A stretch of 64,000 nt of DNA from Geosiphon pyriformis (GCA_016748015.1 JAAOMT010000762.1:496001-560000), one strand, 5' to 3'. Positions 12,074 through 24,879 are shown, numbered from the stretch's first letter. Notes: generated by a model from the sequence alone, not told the origin. Program-made: numbers and translations.

Positions 12074-13993
12074 CAGTTTTAAATGTTTCAGATTATAAGC
12101 ATACAATAGAAATTTTAAAAATAAAAGATTAATGTATTTAGTATTGAAATGCAATACACAGTAATATGAGGAATTTCTTTTTAAACCAAATTTTAAAGGC
12201 CATGTCGGTTACAAATTTCAAAGCCATTAAGCTTGGAATTTTCCTTTCAATTTTGAACTTCATTCAAAACTTTTACGAGATCCATAATGAAACAAAGCTT
12301 TTGAATACATCTCCTAAAATAACTTTGTAATTGTATCCAGGAATTAATTGGCTGGTCTCATAAGAACTTCAATGGTGATATTTGTAGACTCATATATAAA
12401 TCCCCAAGAGCCTTGTTTTTTGTGTAAATACTCGCAATTTTTTTTTCCTTTAATATCTCAAATTGTGAAAATCCAAAATTTTTTAGCTAAAACCAAATAT
12501 TTATTTCTTGTAAAAGGAAAATTTAAGCAATGAATAATAGCCTTGTGATATTTATTAATACAAATCTAGTTTTTCGAAATAAAAACCGAAATCTTTGATG
12601 AGATGCGTATATCGAATTACGACAATCAATTTGATTCTTTAATAAATAAAATCCATTTATAAAAATTAACTTTCCCATTTCTTTTATCCCAATATTTGGA
12701 AAAAATAAATAAATCCATCATGTAAACCCTAGGATCAATCAGCGTTTAAGCGTTTACAACTGTAAAAAATACAAAAACTGATAGGAAAGTTAAATATCGA
12801 ATAAATCACTTTTAAAGAACAAATAAATAAATAGAATAAACAATAAGTTTCTCGATCTTAAAATATGTTCATTAATAAAAATTCCCTCGACAATAATCAC
12901 AATATTTTTGAGATTTTTGGATTCATCAAGTAAAATTTGCGTGAAAGCATTATGTGATACAAAGCGTTGGAAAAAGATTATCTATGTGAAGTGTGACCAG
13001 ATCTATTATTTGAACAGTTCGTATTCCATAAATGTACATGTATATATAATTAGTATGCAACAAAAATCATATTTTTCAAGTTACATCAATTACGAGATAT
13101 CGAGGATATTTACAAAATGATTGGTTTTAGAATGTAGCTGTTGATATTGAGACCCGGTATGAAAACTTTGGAGCGTGGGGAAATATTAATATATATAGCT
13201 GTATTTGACAGGGATTAAGTTTGAATAGACTATATCAACCATTAAAAATACACTGCTTGTTTGATAAGAAAACGAATAAATCGAAGGCATTATTTAAATA
13301 AACAAATTTAACATTAGAATTAATCCAAAACTTTGTGCTTATAATTAAAGTTGAGAAAATATTCAAAAATATTTAGGTCTTTTTTTAATATAGCAAATAT
13401 AATACTTTTGAAGATTTACTACTAGTCTTAAAAATTTAAAAGTATTAAAGTGAAAATATTCTTACAAATAAAAAATTTGCCATAAATGGCAAAATTTTAT
13501 CTTTAATCTTTTTTTATCTGCAATTTTGAATGGTCTGTTTTATTTGTAACCTACTGAAAACCATGTTGTTAATAATGATGCAAAAAGTAAAATAAATTTG
13601 ATGGAATTTCAATAAAAATAATCATTGTGCCAATGTGATTTATAATATTCATGAGCTTATTAAAAAGATAAATATTAAAAATATTTCAATGATGATTTAT
13701 TTTGTACATTGCTTAAAAAAATTTCTTGGAAATTTACAAGGTAAACCAATTCCATTAGATTCTTATAAAAAACTTTACAGATAAGTTTTCAATGAAAAAA
13801 AAAACATATATTTCAATAATTTAAAACCATTTTTGTTGTATCGAGCTAATTTTTAAATCATCCGTTGTTATATTATAATAAGCCGAAAGTTACTATAGGA
13901 AAGCGGGATTAGCAATTTGGATAAGGTGCAATGAGGCCTTCCAGCCTGCTTGAAGTACTAGAAGACTATGGAGGTTTTGAAAGGATAACGTTC
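12074..13993. other. Intergenic between two convergent lipase genes
   Basis: AT-rich and stop-rich with no convincing gene. Short open frames at 12,348-12,533 and 12,908-13,120 lack coding character. A GC-richer patch at 13,880-13,990 adjoins the stop codon of the minus-strand lipase and is probably its 3' UTR. Confidence 0.6.
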
Positions 13994-15471
13994 TTATAAA
14001 TTCTGTAAAGATTCTTGTACAATACATTTACCCATTGTATAACCAAAATATGGGCCGGAATGATAATCAGTTGGCAAAAGTCTACCCCACCATCTGTTGT
14101 TTGTCCAGTGATATCGGGAGTTGCATTCCTTTTAAAAGAAATAAATGACTCAATAAATTGGCACTTTAGTTTTCAAATATTTTAGAAAAATAAATCATAA
14201 TACCGGATGAGGAGTCAGAGTTTTTGGGTCAGCGGGGCATAGAAAAACTTGGGGAAAGCGACTAATACTTGTTTGAGAAACTTCAATCGGAGCACATTCG
14301 CATTGATCGGTCGACGCTGGTATCCAATATTCTTTTTCGTGATGCACGGTATCTTTATCGGGGAACCGCGTTATAAAATCATCACCATGTGTTACTCGAA
14401 ACACATCTAAATTTTTAGCTACGAGTTTCGCAAATTCAAAATTGCCGATTTTTGGTTGTCCAAAAGTAACAACTTTTGGACTTAATTTGTACTTTTTCTT
14501 GACAGCCAATGCTGCAATTATAGCAATTGCTGAAATTTGAAATAAAGATGATTGAATGTAAATTTTAACTAAGGAGAAACACGTGATTTACAATATTTTT
14601 GAACTGATTTATTAAATCATCATACATACCACCTCCTACGCTAAATCCAGTAAACGTAGAATGGTATTGAACGGAAAAAATCCCGTCTTGGTTTGTATAA
14701 GGTGCCAATATTTTCCAGAACGCCGGCCTCCCATTTTCCCATTGTCTCATAAATTCTGCGTCTACCAACACATCTTCATTCATAGAGCCGGGATATCTTT
14801 TGGTCAAAAAATATTTTCTCTTCAAGAAGGCTTTATAACTTATATCATTCGCTTTGAAAGAAACAATTATTTCTCGCTCATTGCTCTGAGTAGTATGTGG
14901 CTTCAAAAAGACCTTCGCTAAATTTTAATGAAGAGAATCAACAAAATCATAAAATTTATGAATCGTTCGCCATTAGAGTTTTGTACAACTGACCGTATAT
15001 GCTCTCTGTTAAAAAATCGGCTTTTTTATTGAGGCAAGCTGCCTCCCTCGCATAAAAAGCGATATCGGTGAGCTCTTTAAGAATATTCTCATTTTGAACC
15101 AACAATTTTGGGGGAAAGCTATTCCCTGTGGGAGTATGTCCACTTTCTGATTGATCGGGTAAATTTTGAATTGAAGAGACATCAAAATCTTCAATCAGGC
15201 TTCTTTTACGATTGCTGAATGATGATTTTGATTTATAATTAATTGGCTCAACACCCTTTTCTGAAAATTTTGAGGTATGATTATTTTTATATTTATTGCT
15301 GCCGAGGAAATGATTATTTGATGGGGTATTTGAAATTGTAGGCCAAAAGAACGTTTCAAAAGTTGAAGTTGTAGTGTACAACAATATACAAAGTAGAAAA
15401 GAAACTTGAAGATGCCTAGGCATATACGTGTTTAAATGAAATATAAAAAGATTATTCATTGTAAAAAACAA
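13994..15471 (-). CDS. Secreted class-3 (fungal-type) lipase
   Basis: Exons on the minus strand are 15471-14994, 14917-14630, 14529-14204 and 14128-13994; phases agree throughout and the spliced product is about 408 residues. The second Met (codon at 15,423) gives a typical signal peptide, hydrophobic core VSFLLCILLY, and may be the true start. The propeptide-like region is followed by 'DIAFYAREAACLNK', the usual entry to fungal secreted lipases. The nucleophile is in GFSVGGAIA, split by an intron; GFSVG instead of GHSLG is a variant elbow. It is followed by the typical LSPKVVTFGQPKIGN, then the acid residue in 'VTHGDDFITRFP' and the His in 'DYHSGPYFGYTMG' of the last exon, with Cys residues likely forming a disulfide. 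It would hydrolyse acylglycerols outside the cell. It is a different subfamily from the lipase at 9.5 kb, so the pair is not a tandem duplicate. Confidence 0.85.
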
Positions 15472-16596
15472 ATTAGAATAAAAAAATTAAAGTTATCATT
15501 TATTCAGGCGATTTGTTGTATTTATGGGAATCTACAAGACATATGTACTGATATTGATAATCAAGATCTAAAAAGTAAAGAAGCATGATCAAATTTTTTT
15601 AGCGAAATATATTAAACATTTACATCTATTAACCAAAAATTTATGATTTGTTGGATTCCTTTTCCAGATTTTCAAAAAGTTTCTTAATAAATACGATAAA
15701 GAACAATTTTATGAAATCTCTATTAAAAAACTTTATTTTTGAATGTTTGGGTTTTCATGAAAATCCAAAATTGATCATTAAAATTGAAGATTCATAATAA
15801 TTAAACTATTATTAACTTAAATAAAACATTTATATTTGCTCGGATAAAATGCTTTATGAATTTAGTGTTATGAAAATAATTCGACAAAAATTTCCATGTT
15901 TGAATTTTTAATGACAAAATCATAGAACTTGGTGTTTTACATTAAGCCCCTCTTATCTATTAAAATATTTACTCACATATTTCCATTGAAACAAAATCCA
16001 ATGCCTCTGAAGAAATTATTTCTAATTCATTCTAATGTGATTAGAATAATTTCTCACTTATTTGCTTGCCCTCACCTTATATCAGGGTTTATCAAGAACT
16101 GTTTTCTATTTACTAAAACCCTATGGGTAATTGAGATGATTGAATTTCATGTTTTAAAACTGTCTTTTACAGGTTTAATGTTCAATAAAACAAAAACATA
16201 AGTGATACAAAATGAAGCTTTGAACATAAGAGTCTTGTATTTGATATCCTTTCATTAAGAAAAATGTAAGATTTTCAGAACTTCATTTAATTTATTTTAA
16301 ATGAAATATGCTGAATGATTGTTTTGACAAAGGAGATTTTGAAAATTTAAAAATTTCCCACCACAAAAAATGCTGCGAAAATTCAATAAAGTTTAATAAC
16401 ATCCCAGTATGCTTGAATCCCTCCTTATGATTTAAAGTTTTAAACCTTAAACTGACCTTTCATTTAAGGTAGTAAGAAAGATTTCAGTCTTTCGAGGATT
16501 TCAAAGTACCTAACTCCCTCGATATTTAGCAAATTTGTGTTGAAATTCTTCCCTAATAGCATGTAGCTTTTCGATCTCTAAAATTCTCAAAGTTTT
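15472..16596. other. Intergenic, nothing recognised
   Basis: AT-rich, stops in all frames except a 90-codon frame at 15,929-16,201 without coding character. It probably contains the promoter of the secreted lipase (upper end) and the terminator of the Sel1 gene (lower end). Confidence 0.5.
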
Positions 16597-17865
16597 TTAT
16601 AGTGACCACCCTTGAAAAAGCGATTCCAACTTTCCTTGAGCACTTTGACTATGATTCTTCAAAGCAAGTCGATAACAATGAATGGCATGATGTATATCTC
16701 GTTCTGTTCCAAAGCCGGATTCAAGACAGTAGCCAAGCATACGCTGACCATCTTCATCACCTGCTTCTGCTGATTTTTGATACCAATAAAAAGCTTTGGG
16801 ATAATTTTTCGGTACCCCACAACCTGATAGATAGCAATTTGATAGATTATACTGTGCAACTCTTTCACCAGCTCGGGCAGATCTTCGGTACCAATAAAAA
16901 GCTCGGCGCATATCAATTTTTGTGCCAATCCCTATTTCATAATAGTAGCCTGGAAGAAGAAATTAATTGTATGAATTTTTAAAATTTATCCAAATCAACA
17001 TTGTGTTTGAACATACCAAAAGAGCATTGGCCACTCTCACTTCCACCTTCAGATGCTTTCTGATACCAGTAAAAGGCTTTTGCTGTATCAATAGGTGTAC
17101 CAAAACCTTTCTCATAGCTGCTAGCCAAATGACATTGGCCAGTTGTATTTCCAGCTTGAGCTGATTTTAGAAACCAATAAAAAGCCTTTTCCGGATTTTG
17201 AGGAATTGATTCACCAGTCTTAAATTCAAGGCCTGCAATATAGGAATAGATAGTAGTTGGAATAAATCAGAAATACTTTAGTCAAGAAACAAATTATTTC
17301 TACCTAAGTTGTAAGCACCAATAGCTGATCTCCCTTCGGCCGATTTCAACCACCATTCATAAGCTTTCTGTCCATCTTTTTCAGTACCCACGGCATATTT
17401 ATAACAATATCCCAACGTACATTGTCCACGACTACATCCAGCTTCAGCTGATTTATAACACCAATAGAATGCAAGTTTCTCATCTTTCTTTGTCCCAGTC
17501 CCGTCAAAATAACATAATGCCAAAAATGCTTGAGCTAAAGGATTATCATTTTCCGAAGCTATTTTGTATTGTTGAAAAGCAGCCTCTTTATCTACATCTG
17601 TCCCAATCCCAAATTCCTGAAAACATCCCAAAATACATGCATATTCCCTACGATTCTCCGGTAAGGATAATCGGTTAAATATTTCCTGCGGCTTGTAATT
17701 GTAACGTTCAAAAAAATCGTTAAAGTTCAGAGCTAGATAACTATCACCACCTTGATCTACTGCTTTCTCTAAGGAGAGTTGAAGCGCATAAAGTAAATCG
17801 ACTTTATCATAATCTTCTTCGTATTTCGGGCTCGAGTACGGACGAATAAAACCAGTATTGTTCAT
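16597..17865 (-). CDS. Sel1-repeat (TPR-like) protein, eight repeats
   Basis: Three exons, 17865-17304, 17232-17017 and 16949-16597, give a 376-residue protein. After a ~70-residue N-terminus come eight consecutive Sel1-like repeats of about 36 residues, with the hallmark pattern AF-YW-KSAE-G----Q---LG-CY--G-GT--D. The last repeat is followed by a short tail. Introns fall at the same point in repeat units (within the Gly codon after the LG/FG position), consistent with growth by exon-level duplication. Sel1 solenoids are scaffolds for protein-protein contact; in AM fungi many are linked to kinase-like signalling proteins, but no kinase domain is present here. Decayed relatives occur at 24.9-25.1 kb and 43.5-44.2 kb. 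Confidence 0.9.
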
Positions 17866-19134
17866 TATTGTTGTTATCGATTAAAGTTAAATGAAATTAA
17901 TAATTAAAACTAAAAGCAGAATGATAGAAGCAAAAAAAGGAAACTAACCAGTTAGTGCTCAATCAAACTTTTTTAACAATTAGGAAACAGCTAAAAGAAG
18001 TTAATTGATTGATCGACTATTCGCATTAATGGCAATTTGCTTTAACCTTGATTTTCCCACAATAGTTTAGTAGTCAACTTGGAGACAGACGTTATGCATT
18101 GCAGCCTTTGTATTATGGAACAAAGAATAGAGATCTAGAAACTATGATCCAAAATTGACGTTTTCAGTTGCTGTTATCTTGTTTACTGTTACTTGATTAA
18201 AAGAGGATTTTACCTAAAATAATTGTTGCAATCAAATGCCACGGCTCATTTTAGACATATTTCATTATTAATATTTAATAATAATTAGAAAAATAAGGTT
18301 TCATATAGAGTATAATTTAAAATTATTAAGCAATCGCAATTAAATTTGATAAATTATTATTAATGAATTTTAAATTTAGGCTGAAAAATATTGTGCAGCA
18401 AATTAAGAATGTCTTTTAGAAACATTTTCCCGAAGCTTTTTTTTTGGTGAAATTGCATGGCCCGAAAACTAATCAAATTCTCAGAGATCAAACTATACTA
18501 TGCCCATTATAGCAAGCCAGAATATCGATATGTCATTGCTTTTGGGTTTACGGAAAAGACGTTGATAATTTACTTTGAATGTAAAAATTAGATTACAGCA
18601 TAGCATAACACGAAACGTCACAAATTCACATTTTTCAGATGAAGAAAAAACTGGAAGTTAAATTTCGTGCAATTCGTTCAAGTTACAAAATTTTATTTAA
18701 AGATAGAATCAGAAAGATCTTCAATAGTTATTGAAAAAGGAAAATTTCAATTTAATTTACTCCTTGTTTTTGGATTAGTATTTAGGAATTTTTGGAACAA
18801 TTAGTAAAATTGCGATCGAGTAAAATGATTTTGTTTAAACCTAATAAATTGAGGCAAAAGTACTCAAAGTTAATGTTTTTTGGTAAATTCAAAGTGTTAT
18901 TAGTTAATATGAATTGCCCTTGAGTAGTATTTTGAAACCGTTAATTTTCATCTAGACTTAAAGACTAGAAACTTTTGACAAAAAACACTAAATATTTGTA
19001 TAAATCTCTTTTACTCATTAAATGAAAGAGAAAAGATTATGGTCGCCCTGATAAATTTCTTGAATTCACTCAACTACCTCATATATTTGAAGGATTAAGA
19101 CAACTTTGAACAGTTTAAAGGCTTAAAAGATTTC
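17866..19134. other. Intergenic, nothing recognised
   Basis: About 1.27 kb with no open frame of note. It contains the 5' flank of the Sel1 gene (17,870-18,200) and the 3' flank of the inositol monophosphatase gene. No repeat similarity noticed. Confidence 0.5.
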
Positions 19135-20564
19135 CTAGCTTCTGGAACAATCTAATTCCTCAACAACGTTCCACATTTCTCTGATAATGCGTGATTGACT
19201 CTGTCTGACATCAATATCACCAGGACTCGGTGAACACCCTCTGACAGCAAGAAACTTGCGTCCAAGAATATCTACTGGGGTTTCATCTGGACCATTTGCA
19301 CTTACAATGAACCCCCCTGCTTCATTTAGTATCGCAATTCCTGCTGCCACATCCCTAAGATTTTAATAAAACTTTCATCAAATATTTGACCAAATGTAAT
19401 TTTCCTCAATTTATTATATTTAAATATGCTTACCATTCCCAACATCCAATCTCCCAGTAAACATCAATATCACCTCTAGCAACATAACACAAATTCAGTG
19501 CAGCACTCCCAGTACTTCTAATGCCATGGACTAATCCTGCTTTCTTGGAGCTCCATGAATTCTGCCCTGGTTGGGATACCATATTATGGATTGAATTTAT
19601 TTTTTTGTCGATGACTGATGGAGTTCTATCATGACCCATCTCGGTAGCCACAAGACAATGGGCCAGGTCTAGAGGTAAAGTGAGGGGCGCATGTGGGTGT
19701 GATAAGGGAAGTTGTGTCGTAAGGTTCAAAAATGCACCATTTCCTTTGGATGCTGTATATAGCTAGTGAATAAAATTTAAAATATATGTTCGAGGATGAC
19801 TAGGCAATGAGAAATTCTCAAGAGTAAAAGCAAAATTTTGGGAATATACTTCATTCAAAAAGGGATTATAAATTACTCCAATTACAGGCACTTCGTCGAT
19901 CACTAAACCGATTGAAATAGCGACAAAAGGGAATCTAATCGTGAAATTTGGAGTTAGTTTTCTCGCATGAGTCCAAGAATGATAAGTAAAAACTTGCCCG
20001 TGTACGAAGTTCGTAGTTCCATCTTGCAATTTAAGAATTTAATTTGGTACAAGATTTCTTTTTGTGTGTGAAAAGCCAAACCGATAATTTTATTTTTAAA
20101 AATCAATAAAGCTTACCTATAGGGTCAACGATCCACGTTGGTTCTTTAGTGAGTTCACATTTTTCTCCAGCAGCAACTGTTTCTTCGCCGATAAATCTTG
20201 TAAAGAACAGACCCAATTGGGGAACAAACTTTCAAAATAAATTAATTGAAAATATTTCATAAAGCAAGCTTTAGCATACTTGCCTATGTTTCGGATACTC
20301 CGCGCTCAATTTTGATCGCACCAACTGTTCAACTTTTTTATCTGTTTCAGTAACCAAATCAATTGGGTTCCCATATTTCTCATAAACATCTTTTTCGGCA
20401 GTATATCGTGCTTTTGATCCATCAAGTATCAATTGACCACACTCTTTGGCAAGTTTTATGGCAAAATGAAGATAGATAACCAGTTCTGGACGGATCAGGA
20501 ATTTAGAATTAGAAATAAATGATGGAAATGTAACGAATTTTGAATTTTCACCTTGATCTGCCAT
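19135..20564 (-). CDS. Inositol-1-monophosphatase
   Basis: Hydrolyses inositol monophosphates to myo-inositol using Mg2+, feeding phosphatidylinositol synthesis in the cytosol. Six exons, 20564-20284, 20196-20117, 20022-19998, 19934-19850, 19762-19434 and 19354-19135, give 339 residues. All metal-site motifs are present: GEE near residues 97-99; [14 protein letters not shown] at 115-128 with ligands D118 and D121; and CWEWDVAAG with the distal Asp. The family block '[10 protein letters not shown]' and the C-terminal 'NEAGG' are also present. Two introns (20,283-20,197 and 19,997-19,935) must start with GC (GCAAGT) to recover the exact family spacing HR-FIGEE and VHG-FPFVA. The second is 63 nt with no stop, so retaining it would insert 21 residues in frame. 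Exon 3 is only 25 nt. No frame damage is seen. Confidence 0.93.
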
Positions 20565-22846
20565 TTTTCAACAAATATGAAAAACTCGGGAAAAAATTTG
20601 TAGATGCAGCCTATCTAACAATTTATATTTCTGATCGGCGCATGGAATGAAAATGTGAATTATTTGTATATAGCCAGATTTTCAAGTTTCATTCACGCTT
20701 GTGAAGTATTTGATAAATAACCTGTAAAGAAAAAAGGGCTTTCGTTACTTTAATTGTTGAGAGTTAATCTATCTTAATAAGTTGAAGAAAATGAAATCCA
20801 ATGTCAGGTTATAATTTTAAAAACTAGGTTTTTTTTTAATTTAAAACAAAAGAATACAACTTGTTATTTGGCTTCACTCTTCATAGAAAAGAGCACAGAG
20901 AGCAATGAAGATATTTTGTATTTTTGTGATCCTTCTATTTCCCCCAATGGTGGGACATAAATCGAAACAAACACCTTTATAAATAATATGCGATCAATAT
21001 GATATGAATCACTAGCACGAAAAGCGAGAATAATTCGAAGGTTTCAAAAAATTTTAAAATATTAGGTCTTTCATGAGAAGCATATTATTCTCAATTTTGC
21101 GTCTCATAATTATAAACAAGAATAATATTTTCGGATAGCAATTTCTTTTGCTTCAACTTCTATCATGTTTATATAAATCTACAATATTACAGTTAACAAA
21201 AATCAATTAATCAAGTTTATTATTAGTAGTTCCCGAAGCGGTACCCTTTTACCATTTATTTCATGCACAAGTCTCTAAAATTTTTCAAGGACTTATGCTT
21301 CGAGATTTGAAAATATCAAGTTTCAGTGCAAACTTTTATACTTAAATACCCGATATTCAACTCTTAAAACCAATTTATTTGACCAAAAATCAAATTAAAC
21401 TAAAAGCTCAAAAAGATAATCTCAAGACTGGAAAGTTTCTTTTATAGTTTACAAAATAAAGTTTCAATTTATTCTACATGTATTGAGAAAAAATTTATGG
21501 AACTGCAAACTTTTTGGGGATTTGTTTTTTTTGGTTGAGTTACACGTGTTCTAATCATATAATAAGAATATTTCATAAAAAGAAAAAGAAAAACAGGTAT
21601 CAGCTGAAGCTAAAATATTATTTGAATCATTTTAACCAATTTGAATTAAATTTAAGGTTTTAATTTAATTTTAAATTATAAATCAAAATTTTTTGTTTTT
21701 AGAATTTTAGTAAAATATAGGTTGTGTCAAAAAACCATTATTAAAATTGGTTATTAAATAATATTACTTGTATCAAACAACATAATAATAAGAAGTTTAC
21801 CGAATTAACTATAATTTTTTGTATTGGTATTTATATTGTTATGAATTAAAGTAACATGCTAACAAATAGTAGCAAGCATAGTATTTAAAGACAATGTAAA
21901 ACTAATTTAGATTTTTTTAATAAGAGAGCAAATTGAATGTGTAAGCAATTCAATTAATATAATTAGTCTTAAAATCACAGTTGCTAATTTTCTCAAGAAA
22001 GATCTGAAAATAAGAAATAGTTCATAGTTTTTAACAAAAGATAATACAGATACTATAATTTTATGTCTCAATTGGAGCTTTTAGAATTCAATATCAAGTA
22101 TCAATTATTTCAAACAGTTGTTTATTTAAGGATTTTAAGGATAATTTTTTTACAATTTTATGAAAGTAAGAAAAAGATATTAATTTAAAAAAATGTTGTA
22201 TATTAATAAAAAAAGATGAATATTTAAGTTAACAACTAGGTCAACAATTAATTTTAAAAATAAGATGGTTAATACATAATTGATATAAGTAAATTTAATT
22301 AAATAATTTATATACTTTAAATTAAAATTAACAATTTATAATTATAACTTTTTTTATATATTCTAAATAGTTAATATTTGTATGTTATTTAATTTTTTTG
22401 TGATTTCTTTAATTAGAAAATTTTTCTGTTTTTGGAAATGTCTGTTATAATCATTATTGGTAATTTTGAATAAAAAAAGTTTTAAATTTAAACCATATCA
22501 AAATCTTCATTTAAGATAATTTTTTTTAGCAATTGTTAATTTTATTTTAATTTATAAAAATTAAATTTTTAAAGATTCTAAAGATTCAAAAGATTCAAAT
22601 ACCAAAAATTGCTTTATTTGTTCTAATTAAGTGTATCCGAATATTTTCCAATATCTAATTTAGTGGTGAATTGTATCCTAAAAAAAAATTAGTTCCAGAG
22701 CCATTATGAATCTAGAAATGATTAGAAATAGCATCGATATTTTTAAATATATGTAATGTTGGTCCTAACGTTCGTAATGATATTTAAAGATCCCTTCTAA
22801 AATATTGGCAAACATTGAGTGTGATTTTTTGGGACTAGCATTGCGT
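20565..22846. other. Intergenic, AT-rich, with an old dispersed repeat
   Basis: No gene seen. 21,920-22,140 matches 1560-1790 in the same orientation and 33,650-33,720 in reverse complement (for example 'gcaaattgaatgtgtaag' against its complement there, and 'atcacagttgctaattttc'). The first few hundred bases upstream of 20,564 hold the promoter of the phosphatase gene, with no clear TATA box. Confidence 0.5.
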
Positions 22847-23310
22847 TTATTGTCGTTTTTCCTTTGTTTGCATATGAATATATAATTTAATGAAAAAAAT
22901 AATCAATATACATGTACAGTAACGCCAGATTTCGCATGTGTAACAACTATTAAAACGACATGCACTACAAAATTTAGGTCGTTGAAAAAATTCTCGCAGG
23001 TGAATTAAATGAGCTTCGAAGGATGGTAAGTACACATAAATGTCGTCGATATAAACAACTGCTGACTGTCATAAAAGTCCAACATAGACAACATCCATGA
23101 GTTATTGGAATTTTGCTGGTGCATTGCACAATCCAAAAGGCATTACATTGAATTCGTAGTTTCCTCCTTGAATGTTTTTGTTTTGAAAATTTTTCACAAA
23201 AGCAAAAAAAACCCATCCTTTTTCTTCAATTGGGGGAACAATTTTTACAATCACATTTGTTTCGATTCCAAGTTTTTTGCGTTTATTTATGAAGCATTTC
23301 GTTTCCAAAG
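22847..23310 (-). mobile_element. Ty3/gypsy reverse-transcriptase relic
   Basis: Minus-strand frames carry the LTR-retrotransposon RT signature 'YEFNVMPFGLCNAPAKFQ' (about 23,160-23,102), preceded by 'GWVFFAFVKNFQ'. The palm YxDD region follows in a shifted frame as 'VVYIDDIYVYLPSFEAHL', then 'IHLREFFQR' and a degraded 'FCSACRF'. Frameshifts and stops separate the pieces. No LTRs or integrase are visible nearby, so this is an isolated internal fragment. Confidence 0.85.
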
Positions 23311-23498
23311 AAAAATGTCACAAATCTATAAATACATGTTGCTTTGAATCATAGGTGGTTGAAAAAAGTTTTAGGATATTTGAGTGTGTAACTTGAGGAC
23401 CATTTTCAATCACTAACAAAATTATTCTGTGCAAAATAAAAAAGGTCACATTTTAGAAATTTGAGTTCAAAAATTTTCTCTCTTAAATTGTAACACAT

Positions 23499-23522
23499 AC
23501 ACACACACACACACACACACAC
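23499..23522. repeat. (AC)12 microsatellite
   Basis: Uninterrupted AC dinucleotide run, preceded by an imperfect 'acacat' unit. Located between the gypsy relic and the small membrane-protein gene. Confidence 0.95.
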
Positions 23523-23756
23523 GATTGAAAATGAATGATCTTCTTACATGCAGAAATTAAATGTTTTTGTAACTGCCCTTAAAAGTTTTCTTGCAAGGGT
23601 TTAAGGTATACTCAACAAAATAATCATAATCATCTTAAAAAACATTTGAATTCTTAAAATTAAAGTTCATCTCTGTTTTCTGATATTTACATCAAAAACT
23701 CTCAAAAACAAAACAGCAATAAAAAAAATCAGGCTTCTAAAGTTGAACACAACAAA

Positions 23757-24191
23757 ATGACTTTTTTAACAGAATTACCAGTTGTATCAGAAAATGTCCT
23801 AAAACCTCCAGCCTCATCATTCCATTCTCAAATTCAAACATTAGATCAATTCCTACCACAAACTTGCAACAATATTTATTTTAATTGGAAGAATGAAAAA
23901 CACAGACCCAACTCATTAAACAATTTGTCAAGTCAAGCTGGAGACTCAATAATAGATATCGCTGTAGATGTGGATGATTATGAAGATCATATTTATGATA
24001 TCTATCGATATAAAATACCCTCGAGAAAGGAAAATATTTGTACATGTATTAGAAAACGAGTGAGAAATAAAATTTTAAAAAAGTTTAATATAAAGGTCCC
24101 AATTTATGAATGGGTATATGGTTGTATCTTGATTATATGTTGTTTAATTATTTGTTGTACCATTGTGATAGCAACTTTAAAATGGGTATGA
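23757..24191 (+). CDS. Small single-pass membrane protein, unknown function
   Basis: A single 144-codon frame with balanced composition, unlike the AT-biased noise around it. The N-terminal ~95 residues are polar, with an acidic cluster (DIAVDVDDYEDH). A strongly basic patch (CIRKRVRNKILKKF) precedes one C-terminal transmembrane helix of about 22 residues rich in Cys/Ile/Leu (about residues 119-141). This predicts a tail-anchored or type II topology with the basic patch on the cytosolic side. The final codons read TGG GTA TGA, so a donor (gtatga) could extend the protein into another exon that I cannot identify. No family recognised. Confidence 0.55.
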   Translation: MTFLTELPVVSENVLKPPASSFHSQIQTLDQFLPQTCNNIYFNWKNEKHRPNSLNNLSSQAGDSIIDIAVDVDDYEDHIYDIYRYKIPSRKENICTCIRKRVRNKILKKFNIKVPIYEWVYGCILIICCLIICCTIVIATLKWV

Positions 24192-24437
24192 AATTTGAAA
24201 AATTGAATTTTTTTAAAATTTATTTTATCCTATTAAAAAATTATTCAAATGTTCAAAGAAAAAAAAATTTTATTACAGATATTAATTTTTTTTACTTTTA
24301 TCTAATCTAAAAATCAAAATTTATATAAAAACACACTCTTAAATGTGCAAAAAATTTGAAACAATAAAAGTCCTCGTTTTTCACACTTTACTTATTTATT
24401 AGCCTGGTTACATTTATCCAAAGAAACCTAAAGATTC

Positions 24438-24462
24438 AATAAATAAATAAATAAATAAATAT
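24438..24462. repeat. (AAAT)n microsatellite
   Basis: About six AAAT units. LINE 3' tails in this window end in similar AAATAAAT runs (see 35,150-35,210), so this could be the tail of a lost insertion, but no LINE 3' UTR is recognisable next to it. Confidence 0.8.
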
Positions 24463-24879
24463 TTCATTATTTATTTTTAGTTATTTAATATCTTGAGCCC
24501 TAAATTTGAGAGAGCAACATTGAAAATCTCTACTAGAAATAACTTTATGAATAAATTTTTTTTTTAAAAAATGACTATACCCATTATTGATGAGAAAGGA
24601 AAGAATTAGAAGCATTCCTGTTGAAATTTTTATTTTATGCCAAATTATCATTTTAAAGGGTTAAATGTGACTTGATCAGCTCTTTGCCTTTTTTGTGAAA
24701 TTTTTTATTCACTTCGAATTGCATACCAAGTTCAGCACTTTGTGTAGATTTGTTATCAATGGACTTCTTACCCAATAGGGAATCTTTAAATTTTTTCCAA
24801 GTGATACTAGCCTAGATTAATCATATTAAAATTCAAAGGGCATTTTTTTGGAAATTATTAAAAAACTTTACTATTCAAC

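Noticed and set aside
12348-13120. Two small plus-strand ORFs downstream of the DAG-type lipase
   Set aside because: Start in AT-rich 3' flanking sequence, no domains, no splice-consistent continuation.
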